A stretch of 64,000 nucleotides of DNA, from assembly GCF_954871325.1 (NCBI RefSeq), contig NC_088777.1:26265366-26329365 (forward strand), read 5' to 3'. A program made the translations under genes and the position numbers. The first letter of the stretch is position 1. Each line of letters opens with the position of its first letter. Origin of the DNA: Gordionus sp. m RMFG-2023 (taxonomy: Eukaryota > Nematomorpha > Gordioida > Chordodea > Parachordodidae). Shown piece by piece: positions 13,088 through 25,986 of this stretch. Below the pieces are notes generated by a model that was not told the DNA's origin, ran no database searches, and was given only the letters and a program-made list of their open reading frames with translations.

Positions 13088-15031
13088 CAGAGACCTGCAA
13101 GCCCGGCCCTAAACCCGGCCCGGGCCGTATTTTAAATTTTTTAAATATACCCGGGCCGAGCCTAAAAAAAAATTTTTTAAACATATCCGGGCCGGGCCTA
13201 AAAAATTTTTTTTTAAATATATCCGGGCCGGGCCGGGCCTAAGATTGTTAAACCCGGGCCGGACCGGGCCTTAATATTTTTTATAAAAATTTTTACATTA
13301 TGAGTTAATGGTTATAAGATTATATTATATTACAGTTATGATTAAAATAATATATTGGGTGATGGTTAACACTACCTAACACCCACAGATCGATCTAATT
13401 ATTAATTTCCTGCAAATTTATTCAAAGTATTAATATATTTTTTTATAATTCATATCTAAATTTTTACAACATATTTTACCAAAACAATCAAATAAAGGAA
13501 TATCTCAAATAAGCCCCAATATTCAAGTATTATTAATATATTTTTTTATAATTCATATCTAAATTTTTAGAATATATTTTACCAAAACAATCAAATAAAG
13601 GAATATCACTTCTTGAAGTTTGTAATACCTTTCAAAGCGAAAAAGGAGAAATAAAATTGATTTTACTTAATATAAAGCATTTTTTAATTGAAAAATTTGT
13701 TTTACACAAGTATCATTTTATTTCTCCTTTTCTCTGTCCCAAATTCAAGCAATTACGTATGTAGTCAGAGACAGATCGCAATATGACGGAAAACTATATA
13801 AAGGATTATATTAAATTACAAGAGGCTCAGGAAGTAAATGAAATACTATCGACCAGTCAAATTACGACTGTTGTTAAACAAACTGAATCGTTTTATGACA
13901 AATGGGGCGATGGTAATTCTGGTAATATGTCAATACCCGATGATGAATATTATAATTACATAAATAAAAAAATAGATGAAACATTTAAGGTGGATAATTT
14001 GTTAGAGTGGTGGGCGGCTCATCAAAGCGAATTTCCAATTTTAGAAAAATTGGCAATTCCTGCTTCAAGTGCAAGCTGTGAGCGGAATTTTTCCACTACT
14101 GAAAGAATTCTTGAAGAAAGAAGAAGTAATCTTCAAACTGAAAAGGTAGATATGCTTCTCTTTCTTCATGATAATTTGTGAATTTTTAAAATCTTTCTTG
14201 AGTATAGGGTTTCGTCGATCATGCTGGTTTTTTACTTTGCAAACTGTCAAATATTTATTGCATTTATTAAATTTACCTTGAGTCATGAAAGTTTTTAATC
14301 CAACATTTTTCATTATTCTTTTTTACAATATTATATAATACAATTATCTTCTTTTGTTAAAAATTTATATTATAAAATAAATTATATTAATATTGTGCAA
14401 TTAGATTATATTTTCAAAATACTATTTATTATACATGCATTTTTTTAAATAGCGATTTATTTTTATTTTATAAATTAAATAGTAAATTAAATACAATATA
14501 TTATATTTTTAAAATATTTTCCATTTTTATAAATTAAATATTAGTTTTATTTTTTTTAAATGCAATATAAAATATAGTATATGCTCAAAATATTATTACC
14601 ATTTTTATGAATATTAGTTTTATTTTTATAAATGCAATATAAAATATAGTATATGCTCAAAATATCCATTTTTATAAATAACAGTTTTATAATTTTTATA
14701 AATTCAATATAATATTCTCAAAATATTAGCTTTTTACATGTATTTTTTAAATAATAAGCGATAATACTCGCTGAAAAATATGGTAAAATACCTCATAGGT
14801 GAATTTTTGTATATACAAGGTCGAATATAATTTAAAAAAATTCCGAGCCGGGCCTGAAATTTTTAAATCCGGGCCGGGCCGTAAAAAATTTTTTTAAAAA
14901 TATCCGGGCCGGGCCTTAAATTTTTAAATCCGGACCGAGCCGGGCCGTAAAAAATTTTTTAAAAAAATATCCGGGCCGGGCCTAAAAAATTTAAAGCCGG
15001 GCCGTGTAAATGGTACCTCTGCAGGTCTCTG
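13088..15031 (+). mobile_element. hAT-type element of the CAGAGACCTGCA family, copy 1
   Basis: The ends are CAGAGACCTGCAAGCCC (left) and CCTCTGCAGGTCTCTG (right), perfect over CAGAGACCTGCA, with GGCCCGG-rich subterminal blocks 100-200 bp long. The flanks are atatatat on both sides (13080-13087, 15032-15039): a perfect 8-bp TSD, although in AT microsatellite. The interior holds one ORF (13783-14181) and AT-rich filler with internal duplications (about 13430-13600 and 14560-14690). A reverse-oriented sister is at 28987-30889. An internally deleted relative is at 57920-58009 and another at 63049-63940. Confidence 0.85.
13783..14181 (+). CDS. hAT transposase C-terminal fragment (dimerisation domain), 132 aa
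   Basis: The ORF ends in the hAT C-terminal dimerisation region: LLEWWAAHQSEFPILEKLAI at residues 69-88, PASSASCERNFSTTERILEE at 89-108, and MLLFLHDNL at the end. This part of hAT transposases mediates dimer or oligomer formation. The catalytic core and the BED finger are absent. Upstream in the same frame HKYHFISPFLCPKFKQLR (about 13710-13760) looks like more transposase, but an in-frame TAG separates it from the ATG at 13783. The ORF is therefore probably the surviving last exon of a dead transposase. The sister ORF at 29910-30227 is nearly identical until it is truncated. Expression as a stand-alone dimerisation peptide is possible but unsupported. Confidence 0.6.
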   Translation: MTENYIKDYIKLQEAQEVNEILSTSQITTVVKQTESFYDKWGDGNSGNMSIPDDEYYNYINKKIDETFKVDNLLEWWAAHQSEFPILEKLAIPASSASCERNFSTTERILEERRSNLQTEKVDMLLFLHDNL

Positions 15032-15172
15032 ATATATATTTTAAACATCATGCGCTCCGTTAAAACGATTAACAAATTAACAACTAAAAATAAAGTTTTC
15101 CAAATACCTCATTAATAAAAGAGTTATTTAAGCTAATATATTTATTCTTAGAAAATATTTAAATATAATAAC

Positions 15173-15369
15173 TGTAGTGTCTTTCTTCAATAATTATGGA
15201 AATATAGAAAACTTTTTATATTGTATTTTTTTTAGTTATAGAATTTTCGCCATTTTATTTTATCTCAAAATAATAATATAATTTTTTGTTATTCAAATTC
15301 ATATGATAATCTATAATAATGAAAATAAACATTTTGTAAAAAATAAAAACAACAATTCAATACTTATCA
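15173..15369 (-). repeat. LTR of the Ty3/Gypsy fossil (3' LTR on the coding strand)
   Basis: It pairs with 19043-19221. On the plus strand it starts TGTAGTG and ends CTTATCA, the usual TG..CA. Compared with its partner it has an extra stretch of about 20 bp near 15270-15290. Confidence 0.85.
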
Positions 15370-18300
15370 ATTATCACCAATCTATTGGGTTTCGTTCGTA
15401 TTCTTTTCGGATAAAGATCTTGACTTGTAATTTCTTCCTCCCTCTCCTTTAGATTCAATTCACAGTTATTGCTTATTATATCCTATTTGTTAACTCTATC
15501 TTCCATTTCGGGTCTCTCTTCTAATTCGTATTCACCAGTTAATATATTTTCGGTTCTTTTCTTTAATTAATAGTTTTACCCTCTATACTTACTTCATATC
15601 GTAATGATCTGAGTATGCTTTTAATAATGGCTTTTTCCCATTTTTTTTTCTTTATTATTGATATGCGCGATTTTCATTTATCTCGAATTTTTGAGTGTAG
15701 TGTTCTAACTTCTCCTTTTTGTTCCCCCGTTTTTGGTCTAACAATCCTTTAGGTTTAATTTTTAGTAGTATTTCAGCGGAACTTTTCTGGTGTATTTTTG
15801 TAATAGTAGAGAAAAATAGCTAGACTGGTTTCGAAATCCCCTAGTTTCTTTTATTCATGCCTGTTTAAAAGTTCGAACTAATCGTTCGGTCATGCTATTT
15901 GTCTGAGGATTGTAAGGACTTCGTGCATTAATTGTATTCCGTTTTTTTCGCAGAAATCATGGAATTCTTTGCTGCTGAATTGTGGTCCGTTATCAGAAAC
16001 AATTATCTTAGGAAATCTGAACTGGCAAAAATATTTCTTATTGATCGTGCTTTCGGTTGTAGTACTAGTCATGGGAACTATTTCTGGCCAGCGACTGCTA
16101 GCATCTATCACTACCAACCAATAATGATTTTGAAATGGTCCAGCATAATCAATATGTACTCGGTGCCATGCTTTTGGTGGTTTTGGTCAATTTTGAAATG
16201 TCTTTTGAGGCATATCGTGTTGTTCCTGGCATTCTCTACATTTTTCGACCCATGTTTCAATATCTTGGTTTATATTAGGCCACCACGCGTATTGTCTTGC
16301 TCTCATCTTCATTACCATTCCAATATGTCCTTGATGTATCATGTCTAAAACGTTGCGGTATTGTTGTGGTATTATCATTTTTCCACAATAAACAACCTCT
16401 CTCTGTTGTAATTTCCTCTCTCATTTGGCTATACTCCTTTAAACACTCATCTTAGTTTATTGGCCATCCTTCTATAGTATATCTATATACTTTAGAGAGT
16501 ATATCATCTCGCATTGTTTCTCTTTCAATTTCGCTTGCATTTAAAGGTGTTTCTCGCACCTGTATTTGATCTAGCGTTTCTTCTTTTGATATTGGGGTTC
16601 CCTTTATAGGTAATCTAGATAGCATGTCAGCATTTTCTAGTTGTCGACTACTTTTGAAATCTATTTCATATTGGTAACCTGCTAATAATAAAGCCCACCT
16701 TTGTATTCTGGCAGTAGATGTTGTTTATATATCTTTTCTTGGGTGAAATAAACTCATTAATGGCTTGTGTGTTTGTAATGTGAACTTTTTTCCATGTATA
16801 AATTCTTTGAATTTTGTAAGCCCAAATATAATGGCCAAAGCTTCTCTTTCTATTTGGCTATAATTTTTCTCAGCTACATTTAGTGTTCTTGAGGCGAATG
16901 CAATTGGTCTCTCCTTACCCCCTCTATATGTGATATTACTGCCCCAATTCCTATGGCTGACGCTTCTGTTGCTAAAATAATGGGTAATTTTGGATCATAA
17001 TGTTGTAATATTTGAGTACTACTTATTTCTTGCTTTATTTTTTTATACACGTCTTTGCATTCATTAGTCCATCTCCAAGCCACTGCTTTTTCTAATAATT
17101 TGTATTATGGTATGACTTTGGTTGCGAAATTTCAAATAAATTTTGAATAGTATTGCTGACCCTAGAAATGACTGTAATTGTTTCAAGTTTGTTGGTTCTG
17201 GTGCTTTTTTTACTGCCTCAGTATTTTTTCGGTAGTTGTATCTCGTTTTTTGAAATATTGTGCCCTAAGTACTCGACATTTTGTATGAAAAATTTACATT
17301 TTCTATTAGCTTGATTCCATTTTCATATAGACATTTTAGTACCTTTTTTAAATTTGTTTCGTGCTTCTCTCTATTTTTCCCGGTCATTATAATATCATCT
17401 AAATAACAAGCTACTCCTTCAAAACCTTTTAATAAATTCTCGATGGCTCGTTGAAATATAGCTGAAGACGATATGCCAAAAAGGTAGTCTTGTATATTTG
17501 AATAATCCTCTATGCGTATTGATTACAAGATATTTTTGAGACTCTTCCCCCACTTTAATTTGAAAATAGGCAACTGAGAGATCCAATATTGAAAATTCCT
17601 ATCCTTTTCCCAAACTGGCTAATAAATCTTTGATTCTTGGTATTGGGTATGGATCAATATTAATATTCTGATTTATAGTTCCGCAAATTCGTAATGTTTA
17701 TCTTTCTTTTGAACAATTACTATGGGTAATGCATAAAGTGAATGATTAATTTTTTCTATTACTCCTATTTTTAGCAATCTGTCTAAATCTTCTTCAACTT
17801 CATCTTTTAATGCGTATGGTACGGGACGTGATTTGCATAAAATTGGTTTCTCGTTTTTCATATATAATGTGCCTAAAAATCTTTCAAGCAGCCCAATTCT
17901 TTGGTAAATAATTGAGGAAATTCATTTTGTATATTAAAGTTATTTATTTGTATTTCAGGTATTTCAGTCATTTCGGGAAATTTAGTTATTCAGTTTCTTC
18001 CAATAAGATTTTTGGTATATCCTTTTGTAATTATGAGAGGTAGTTCTAATGTTCGTCCTTTATATTGTACTTTTACTACAGTCTGACCTAATAGTGGTAT
18101 ATTTGTTCCTGTATAGCTTTTAAGTTTTAGCATGCAATTTGTGAATCCAGGATAATTAAGTTTATTTTTCCTATCTATTTCGTTAATTATGCTTACTCCA
18201 GCTCCAGTATCTAATTCCATTCTGATATCGCTGTTGTTTATTTTAACATCCACCCAAAATTCTGGATTATATTCGTTTGTTTTATTATTACTAAAATTCA

Positions 18301-19042
18301 CTATTTCTTTTCAACAGACTCGAGCAATCTGCCCAATTTTGTTGCATTTATAACAAGTGGCATTCTTGAAAAAACAATTTTCCCTTCTATGGTTTCCGCT
18401 GCAGGAGTGGCAGGGATTTGGTTTTTTGTAGCTCGTATTATAATTATTATATGACTTGGATTGTTTATCATTATTAACTCTTTGAATTTTATTTATATTA
18501 TCATTATGTTCCTCTTCTAACTGATCAATTCTAGTTTCATCATTTTGTATTTTTTATAGCTGTTTCTACTGCAGTAGCTATTTGTTTATTTATGTCTATA
18601 TCATCTTCAGATAATAATCTTTGTAAAATTTTAGGATCTTTTATCCGAATATAAATTTATCTCTTAATGCAGTATTTAAATATTCCCCAAATTCACAAGT
18701 TGTTGCTAATTTTCGAAGATTTTGTATATATTCTATTAATTTTTTTTCAGTTTTTTGATTATATTGATAAAATTTATATCTTTCTACAATTATATTAGGA
18801 GTAGGATGAAAAAATTTGAGTAAAATGTTATGTATTTCTAATACCCCTTTATTTCCTGGACTATCTGGTGCGCATAAATTTACCAATATTTTATAAGTAT
18901 CACATCCTATTGTTGTTAATAACAGGATTTTTCTTGTGATGATGTTAACCTTGGTTGTGTTTTTAAATTCTTTTAATAAGTCGTACCAATCTTTGTAACA
19001 CAAGTTTGAATCCGTTAAACTTTTTATCGACTGCGACATTTT

Positions 19043-19221
19043 TGTAGTGACTTTCTTTAATAATTACGGAAATATAGAAATCTTTTGTATTATATTTTTT
19101 GTAGTTATAGAATTTTCGCCATTTTATTTTATCTCCAAATTCATATGATAATCTATAATAATGAAAATAAACATTTTATAAAAAATACAAAAATAAAAAA
19201 ACAACAATTCAATACTTATCA
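19043..19221 (-). repeat. LTR of the Ty3/Gypsy fossil (5' LTR on the coding strand)
   Basis: Direct repeat of 15173-15369, bounded by TG..CA and followed by the target duplication ataac at 19222-19226. The gag reading frame opens only a few bases inside its inner edge. Confidence 0.85.
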
Positions 19222-19499
19222 ATAACAATATGTTAGATATTGAAAAAGAAATAATATTTTAAATATAAATTAAAATAAATTGCATTATGAAAAATTACAT
19301 TGAATCTTAAAAAAAATATATAAAAATGTATAACTATCATATGATATATAATATAAATATAGTTAATAAACGATTACAAATTAGAAAAAATAATAATAAC
19401 AAAAAGAAAATATTGAACATAAATAATAAGATAAGGTAAAATACAAAATAAATAAAAGCGAAACCAGCACATTTATTCAAACTCCCTCCCCCTAATCAT

Positions 19500-20470
19500 C
19501 AGAAGAGATTGAATTGATAAAACAAACATAATTATTAAGAATGGCTATTGCGATCCTCTGTTTTTTAAAAGCCTTCGCGAGGCTCCCCAGAATTTTTCCT
19601 AAGTAGGCAGCCAACGTCTAACTTTGTAGCCAAATCACCATATGTTGTAAAAGTGGAGCATATGATTGGTACGAATATGTAATTAGAAAAATCAACGCTG
19701 TATAATGATCTTAAATTTTGCGCTCTGTTCAAAGCGTCCTTGTTAAAATTGGAAGAGGAGTTCGTGTCTAGAGAAGAAAAATCCCATATTATAAACTTTC
19801 CTTGTGATCATGAAATACGTATGGTTCCATCAGGACGCCTCATCGGAAAAGAGATCAGAAGGCTCCAAGAGGGAGGAAAACCAGCTGACCTAAGTGCAAA
19901 GTATATGATTTGATTGTACCTCGAGTGCCGGGTTTGCCGACCGGGATTACGCTTTCAGTGTAAAGGATGCAGCGCCATATTGTCATCATTAGTATGACAT
20001 TTTTTGCTTTTATATGGTAATGGGAAAGGAATTTTGAGCTTGTTACATAAAGCATAGCTGAGCTCGTGATTGTCCAATTCAAGTTTAAGATTGCTAGATA
20101 AAATAACATCTAAAAATTCATATCCCCGATCCTTGATAAGTTCAATGAATGTGGATCTAGCCAAGGTGAAAGACTCGAAATAAGGTAATCAACGGAGTTT
20201 TTCACAAGTGGTAGATCCCAATCCTTCTGTTTAGCAGAAATCGGAAATAGGGTTGTGGTTGTAGGATTTTGCCCAATCCGTCCTAGCTGTATTCAAAAAG
20301 GATCGTGGACTGACAGATGTTGGTCAATTAATCTATGTGCCTTAAGGTGGCTAACAATGAATGCACATATTGAATTCGACAGTGGAGATCTTATACCAAG
20401 ACCGCCATATTTGGAAGGAAGTGTGTCTTAATGCCAAGCTATTTCTGTAAACATGATGTTTAAGCAATCA
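19500..20470 (-). pseudogene. 3' fragment of a LINE with C-terminal restriction-like endonuclease
   Basis: On the minus strand the sequence runs from the region after the RT to the C-terminus. A 'YGGLGIRSPLSNS' block lies at about 20410, and LELDNHELSYALCNKLKIP at about 20030-20090. A CHTNDDNMALHPLH remnant of the zinc-finger region follows at about 19970, then RRPDGTIRIS and IIWDFSSLDT at about 19770-19840. The RPD...WDF pair is the PD-(D/E)XK pattern of restriction-like endonucleases found in R2-like LINEs, where it nicks the target for priming. Several frameshifts and stops break it. The 5' part, including the RT core, is missing, as is usual for 5'-truncated LINE copies. The relic at 58824-60330 is from a related LINE. 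Confidence 0.75.
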
Positions 20471-20559
20471 CTATGACTCTTATTCTGGTTTCGAGAACTG
20501 CCCACTGCAGAAAATTTAAAACTTAATAAAAGTATTAAATGATTATGAAATCAAAACAT

Positions 20560-22315
20560 CACAAATATAAACTATAACAACTGACAATGGGGCAAATCTC
20601 ATTAAGATGGTAAAATTATTTAGAAGGATAGTGATGATGACAATCAAATGTCTGAAAATGATGACGAAGAACAAATACAAAATATATATAATTTGAATGT
20701 TTCTACTAGTTTCACAAATGTACCTAATGATTTAACAATCAATCTTAATGATTTTCAATATAATATTATAAATATAAGATGTGCTTCTCATACCTTACAT
20801 GGTAGATCATGCAGTAAAAATTGCTCAGTTTCTAATATTATTATTAAAACTCGTACTGCATGCAAGAAACTAAGGACAAGATCGATATCAATCATAATAA
20901 AAAATTAAACTTAAAAAGACCCATATTGGATTGTTAGCTATCAACCTATGACATGCTAGAGAGATTGAATGAATTAAAAGATATATGTGAGGAATTATCA
21001 GTTCATAAGTGAACTTTATTTTACAGCTTTGGAATGGGAAGCAATTATAGGGTTGATAAATATCCTAAAACCAATTAAAGTAGCTACCAAGAACTTACAG
21101 CTTAGGCAGCTAACTTTAGGGAATTTTTATGGCTAAAAGCTAAATTAGAAATTTCAATTTTTACTTCACCCTTTGCTGGTTCAATAATAGATGCTATGAA
21201 TTTTAGAGAGAATTCATATTCATATTTTCATTTGTGTCTTTCATTTTTGTTTATTGGACAAGTATCCTTAGCACCCGACTGTCCAAGCCTGTCAGTGACT
21301 GGGGTGTGACCTCTAAGCCCCGAAATTCATCTTACCATATGTCTTTACACATCAGTCATCGAAGAAAAGTCCGAAAATTTTTACGTTCCTTACCAGGATC
21401 GAACCTGCGACCTTCTGTTTCCAAGCCTACATCATAACCAACTAGGCCACCCCGGCGATTTATTTTTCTATCTATTCATAAAATATAATAAGATTTTTAT
21501 AATGATATTTTTAATTTTTATTATATAGATATCAAGTGCTTCTGACTGAAGAAGGGCTAGAGAGCATATTATTAAAATATGGCATAGCATAGAATTAAAC
21601 TTTGTTATAAGAGCGAAGGATTCTAGTGAAGGTGAATCAACGCCGGTTAATGTATTTTCATCTGAAGGATTTAGTAGAAAGTTTTCTTTAAAAAAACAGA
21701 TGGTAACAAACAAAATCTGTTACAAAAATCGGAGAATATTAGAAATATTTTAGATAATTTTTCTAAGGAACCTAGGTTAAATAAAAATATGAATATTTTA
21801 GACTATTAGAGAAATCAGAGTAATAGATACCCAGAATTATGTAAATTGTCTGATATCATACTGGCAGTGCCGGCTGCCCAAATTAATGTGGAAAGATGTT
21901 TTTCAACAATTAAATATATACTATCTCCTTATAGAAGTAATTTGAGTGAGACGAATCTTGAAAATATATTAATTGTGGGGCTAAAAAATTTTAAGCGAAT
22001 AAAGTTAAATATTGTTTATATTAAAATTAATCATTGATATTTATTTGGTATATTTATAAATTAAATATTATTTTAATATGCAATAAATAAAAATGAAGGT
22101 TTTGTGTTTTTTATATATTTTAATGATGAAATAAAAAAATATATTCTTCCCTCTACCTAATTCGAATGTAGGTTTGAATATAAAAGTGTTCAAACCGGTT
22201 TTTAGAAGTTCAAAACGACCGATATTTTTATTTTTACGAACCTGAACCTTGAACCGTTATTTTTATCCGAACCTGAACCGATATTCGTTTCGTATGGATC
22301 CCTGATCCCACCTTA
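20560..22315 (+). pseudogene. hAT transposase relic interrupted by a SINE
   Basis: Ordered hAT pieces lie on the plus strand. ITTDNGANLIKM (about 20577) is the second catalytic-Asp region. RCASHTLHG follows at about 20780, YDMLERLNELKDICEELS at about 20946-21000, then KAKLEIS and GSIIDAMNF at about 21140-21205. The reading resumes after the SINE and a likely intron end (ttatatag, 21529) with YQVLLTEEGL. The dimerisation region is at 21846-22037 (LAVPAAQINVERCFSTIKYI). The right terminus is probably the GC-rich block ending GGATCCCTG at 22315. No matching left TIR was found, and the BED finger and first catalytic block are missing. Stops and frameshifts are numerous. Confidence 0.75.
21236..21457 (-). 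mobile_element. tRNA-derived SINE
   Basis: Read on the minus strand from 21457, the head GCCGGGGTGGCCTAGTTGG carries an A box (TGGCCTAGTTGG). It is followed about 40 bp later by a B box (GGTTCGATCC), so it is a pol III promoter of tRNA origin. The acceptor and T stems no longer pair properly, so this is not a working tRNA gene. A unique body follows (for example CAGTCACTGACAGGCTTGG), then an A-rich tail. It lies inside the hAT relic at 20560-22315 and so inserted later. No clear target duplication is seen. Confidence 0.75.
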
Positions 22316-24354
22316 TTTTCTTAAGTTTTAGATGTTTGATTAAGTTTTTAATTAATTTTTTTTATCTTTATATATTAAATTTATTTCCTTAAAATGTTTA
22401 CTTTGTTAACCATCAAAAATTTGTTAAAATACTAATATTGTAAAGGAGGTAAATGATATAAAAGGAATTTTAGGTAATATACATATATAAGGAATTAAAT
22501 AATGTAAATATTAATATATGTAAAATATGTGATCGTAAAACAATTGTTTTTATGATAAAGATAAATTTGTAGCCATCAATTGTCTTAGCCAATGACTATA
22601 TGATAGTAATAATCATACAGCGGTTGATAGGCCATTATATAATTATTTTTATTAATATAAATTTTACAATTTGCGTGTTAACCTAACAGGAGCATATGGT
22701 GATAATAAAAGTAATACAATAGGTAGTATTAAATAAATCATATACTAAAGTTCTGATACCGAAAATTAAAATTATTTCTGGTGCGAAAAAGAATAATGAA
22801 AATGATTATCGTTTTAATTCCAAAAATAATGGGAGCATAAGTAAAATTTGTCACAAATTTGGAAATATTCTAAAATATTCGTGACAATTATTCAAAGAAT
22901 ACTAATTATAACAAAAAGGAAATTGTTCATATTAATCTAGATACGGTTAAAAATTTAGACATAAATAAGCCTTGCATATATAAGAAGATTTCGCAAAAAT
23001 TATCAGGTTTAATGATAAAGAAATTGTTTCACAAGGAACACTTATCATGGATATGATATATGTTAAAGCTCTTAAAATTTTAAAGTAGAGTATTTCTTAA
23101 GAAATAAAACTGAAAATAATTTCAAATAATGCCAATTTGAATATAAAACACAAAGTACCCAGTAAAAATAATATCTTTATAAAAGATAAATCTATGAGTA
23201 ATGTGAATATTTCACAGTTTTAAATAAGCGAAAATCGGTGATAACCATAACGCATGGAAGAAATTAAGGGAATGGGTAATCTATAATATAAGATGCACAA
23301 TGACCCAAAATAAATTAATGATAAATCTATAGATTCCTTGAATTTCGAAAAATATTAAATTAAAGGGAGGTCGTATTAAAATTATGACATATATTTGCTA
23401 AAATTTATAGAGCCACCTCAAGTGGTTGGGCAAGAAGCCATCAGCAAGACTATAAAAATATCCGGGGATATTTGGTAAATATTAATTTAAAGGAAAAATT
23501 TTTGGAATATATATTCAAAATAATAATTTCAAATCATTGAAATTACTTAATTTTTTCTAATTTATTCATGTAATAATGATCTTTAACAGGAATTCATGAT
23601 AATTCATCATATTTTTTAGAATATAAATCATAATGTATTTTATAATTGAGACTTTCCTCAATAACTCCTTTGAAGAATATTTTTGCCTGTAATGTGTAAG
23701 ACTCTTGGAATGGTGTTTTAACATTATTAACATATTAGAGAGAAAGAAAAGGATGTCATAATGCTAATAATGCTATCAACTTTCCACCATAATGAAAATG
23801 TTGATAAAAATGATAAAGCAAGCCTAAAATGATAACATTTTATGACTAAAGGTATGTTAGATATGATGTGTTGAATGATAAAAAATGATATAATTTTAAG
23901 AAGGTCTTACACACTTCTAACATAATATCAATCAATTCACATAATATAGCAAACAAAAAATATCCACTAAAAGGAGTAATTTCATATGTAAAATTATTAA
24001 TGAAACTTATAAAGCCATATTTAGAATACAACAAAAATTATCAGATTGTCCTGACTTTTGAAGGAATCTATTTACAATATATTAGAAAAAGTTCAAAATA
24101 GAAATCTTATCTACTCAAGAGGAAGAACGAAATATTTTTGTCAAATATAGGGAAAAAAATTATGTTTGGAGCATATTAATGCTAAGTGATAAGTCAAAAT
24201 TAACATATTTCAATGTCATATATTTTTTTATGTTTGAATTTATTAGTGTAAATCTTATTTTATATTGAAATAATGAATTATAATATATTTTAAAAATAAT
24301 TATTTAATCAAATTTAATTTTATGTCATCTTTATTTAAATTATGAGCAAGTTAA
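22316..24354. other. AT-rich stretch, no bounded element
   Basis: No intact frame. Between about 22800 and 24200 short plus-strand fragments (for example KFKIEILSTQEEE near 24090) faintly recall LTR-element pol. The resemblance is too weak to call. Confidence 0.35.
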
Positions 24355-25986
24355 CGCAGTTATTTTCTTTAATGTTTTTGCCCTTTTGGGCGAAACATTA
24401 GAAATATAACCGGACATTTCGGCCTTTATGGCTTCCATGTCCCAAGGCCTTTATTATCAATCAAAAATTTTTCGATATAAATTTAATAGAAAATAACAAT
24501 GAAGTAATATCGTAATAATAATAGGTATTTATGTAAATAAATATTGAAAGGATGAATCGTTCTAGATATTAGTTATTTTCGGATAAATTTTTGATTGGTT
24601 GTAGGCTAAGTTATGCCAAGTCGTGGGGTTCTATAGACAGTTCGTCCCATTGGTAAGAAACCGTTGATTGGCTATTGGCTGGTATCGAGATATTAACGAA
24701 GGGGTATCCGGTGCTGATTGCTCTCCGAATAAAGATTCTTCGTCTTGTTGTAGAATTATCGCTGCTTCTAGAACCGGCCCCTCGAAGAGGTCCAGTTGTT
24801 CTCTGGCGGCCATCCAGGTCCTAGAAGGAAGGTCTGCCGGATTGTCCTCAGGAGGAATCCATTGGATGTTTTGGGACACAGCAGTGAAGTTGGCTAGTCC
24901 TAGTTTAAACAGGGTTTGGATTAGCACAATTTCTAAGGATGGAGATCTTGATCCACCTTTTTTGTATGTGTAGTAGGCTACTGATGAATCAGTGAAGATC
25001 ATCGGATGTTCGTTGTTTCTATGTATGGCCATGATTGCCCCGATGCCGACTGCTAGAATTTCTTTGACATTTATGTGCTGGATGGCATGTGTCGGGACAT
25101 TGAATAACAGACAAGCCTCGCTGTATGCTACTGATAGGTTATCGACTTCCCAAAAGTTTATACAAATATGTGAGTTTGAGGCGTCCACGTATACCGGGGA
25201 GTTGGCATAATAATGTAGCGACAGGGGGGAGGCTAGTGCATTGGCTTTTTTAAAGGCTAGGTAAGTGTCGACTATAGCAGCTAAGTGTCCCTCGTTCATA
25301 GTTATGTAATAGGGTGAGAACAAGCGGGACATGCCAGTGATGGTGTATGCATAATGGTTTACCACTCCTAGTACCCTAGCTGCTAATTCTTGTCCTACCT
25401 GGAGATGTTGGTATGAGTGCTGTCTGAATACATCTAAGCATTTCTTGAGCCTCCGTCTCGTGTTCGTGTCTGCTGAGACCGTTTTCTCTGTGAGATTGAT
25501 AGGAACACCGAGGTAAGTTATGGTCGGGGTAGGGTCGAGAACCGATTTCTCGGGGGCAATTTGTAGTCCCCATCCTTCCAGGGTACAGCGAAGGGACTTG
25601 GTCGACCATTTGACATCGTTTTCATTGTCACCATATATGAGGATGTCATCTAAATAAACGTTGTAATTCGCCTTCTTGACTGTTTTGGCACAGGCATCTA
25701 GTATGACGGACTGAAGGCAGTAAGGGCTAAAAGAGGCTCCCATGGGGAGGACTCGATATCCATAATTAACGTTATTGAATTTAAAACCAAAGAAACTTCT
25801 CACTTGTGTAGACAGAGGAATGGAGAAGAATGCGGAACGGATATCTATTTTGCAGGCAAAAGCTGCTTGGTCAAGCTTTGCGGACATCAGTGGGATCGAT
25901 TTGAATCTGAAAGGGTAGTGTAGGAAGTTTTTCGACACTTCAGAGAAATCACTGATGACGCGTGGGGATCCGTTGCTCTTTGGGAT
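24355..25986 (-). repeat. Left arm of the reverse transcriptase palindrome
   Basis: Inverted copy of 26561-28192, same length. Pairing stops abruptly at the centre-side edge, within the first codons of the conserved RT start (IPKSNGSPRVISDF). Confidence 0.9.
24371..24399. other. Potential terminal hairpin, left tip
   Basis: AATGTTTTTGCCC pairs with GGGCGAAACATT around a TTTT loop, with one mismatch. The same hairpin recurs at 28148-28176 in the other arm. It lies about 16 bp from the outer edge and could be a terminal recognition or transcript-end structure; that role is inference. Confidence 0.5.

Larger units (their letters stand above)
15173..19221 (-). mobile_element. Ty3/Gypsy LTR retrotransposon fossil (Mag-like), broken
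   Basis: Two LTRs (197 and 179 bp) bound the element, and the 5-bp target duplication ataac is perfect on both sides. Read on the minus strand the parts are in standard Ty3/Gypsy order. Gag covers about 19040-18300 and includes a double zinc-knuckle segment near 18310-18420. The aspartic protease has LDTGAG at about 18200. Reverse transcriptase covers about 17860-17100, RNase H about 17080-16440. Integrase covers about 16440-15840, with VSDNGPQFSS near 15990. The knuckle pattern and the integrase phrase DASSRWPEIVPMTST resemble animal Mag-type Gypsy elements. The element is broken, with many breaks across pol, and is a fossil. The LTRs have diverged by small indels and substitutions, so insertion is not recent. 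Confidence 0.9.

Noticed and set aside
21390-21457. Possible tRNA gene on the minus strand
   Set aside because: A and B boxes are present but the acceptor and T stems do not pair; it is the head of a SINE.
22800-24200. Possible LTR-element pol scraps
   Set aside because: Only isolated short resemblances, no ordered motifs and no ends.
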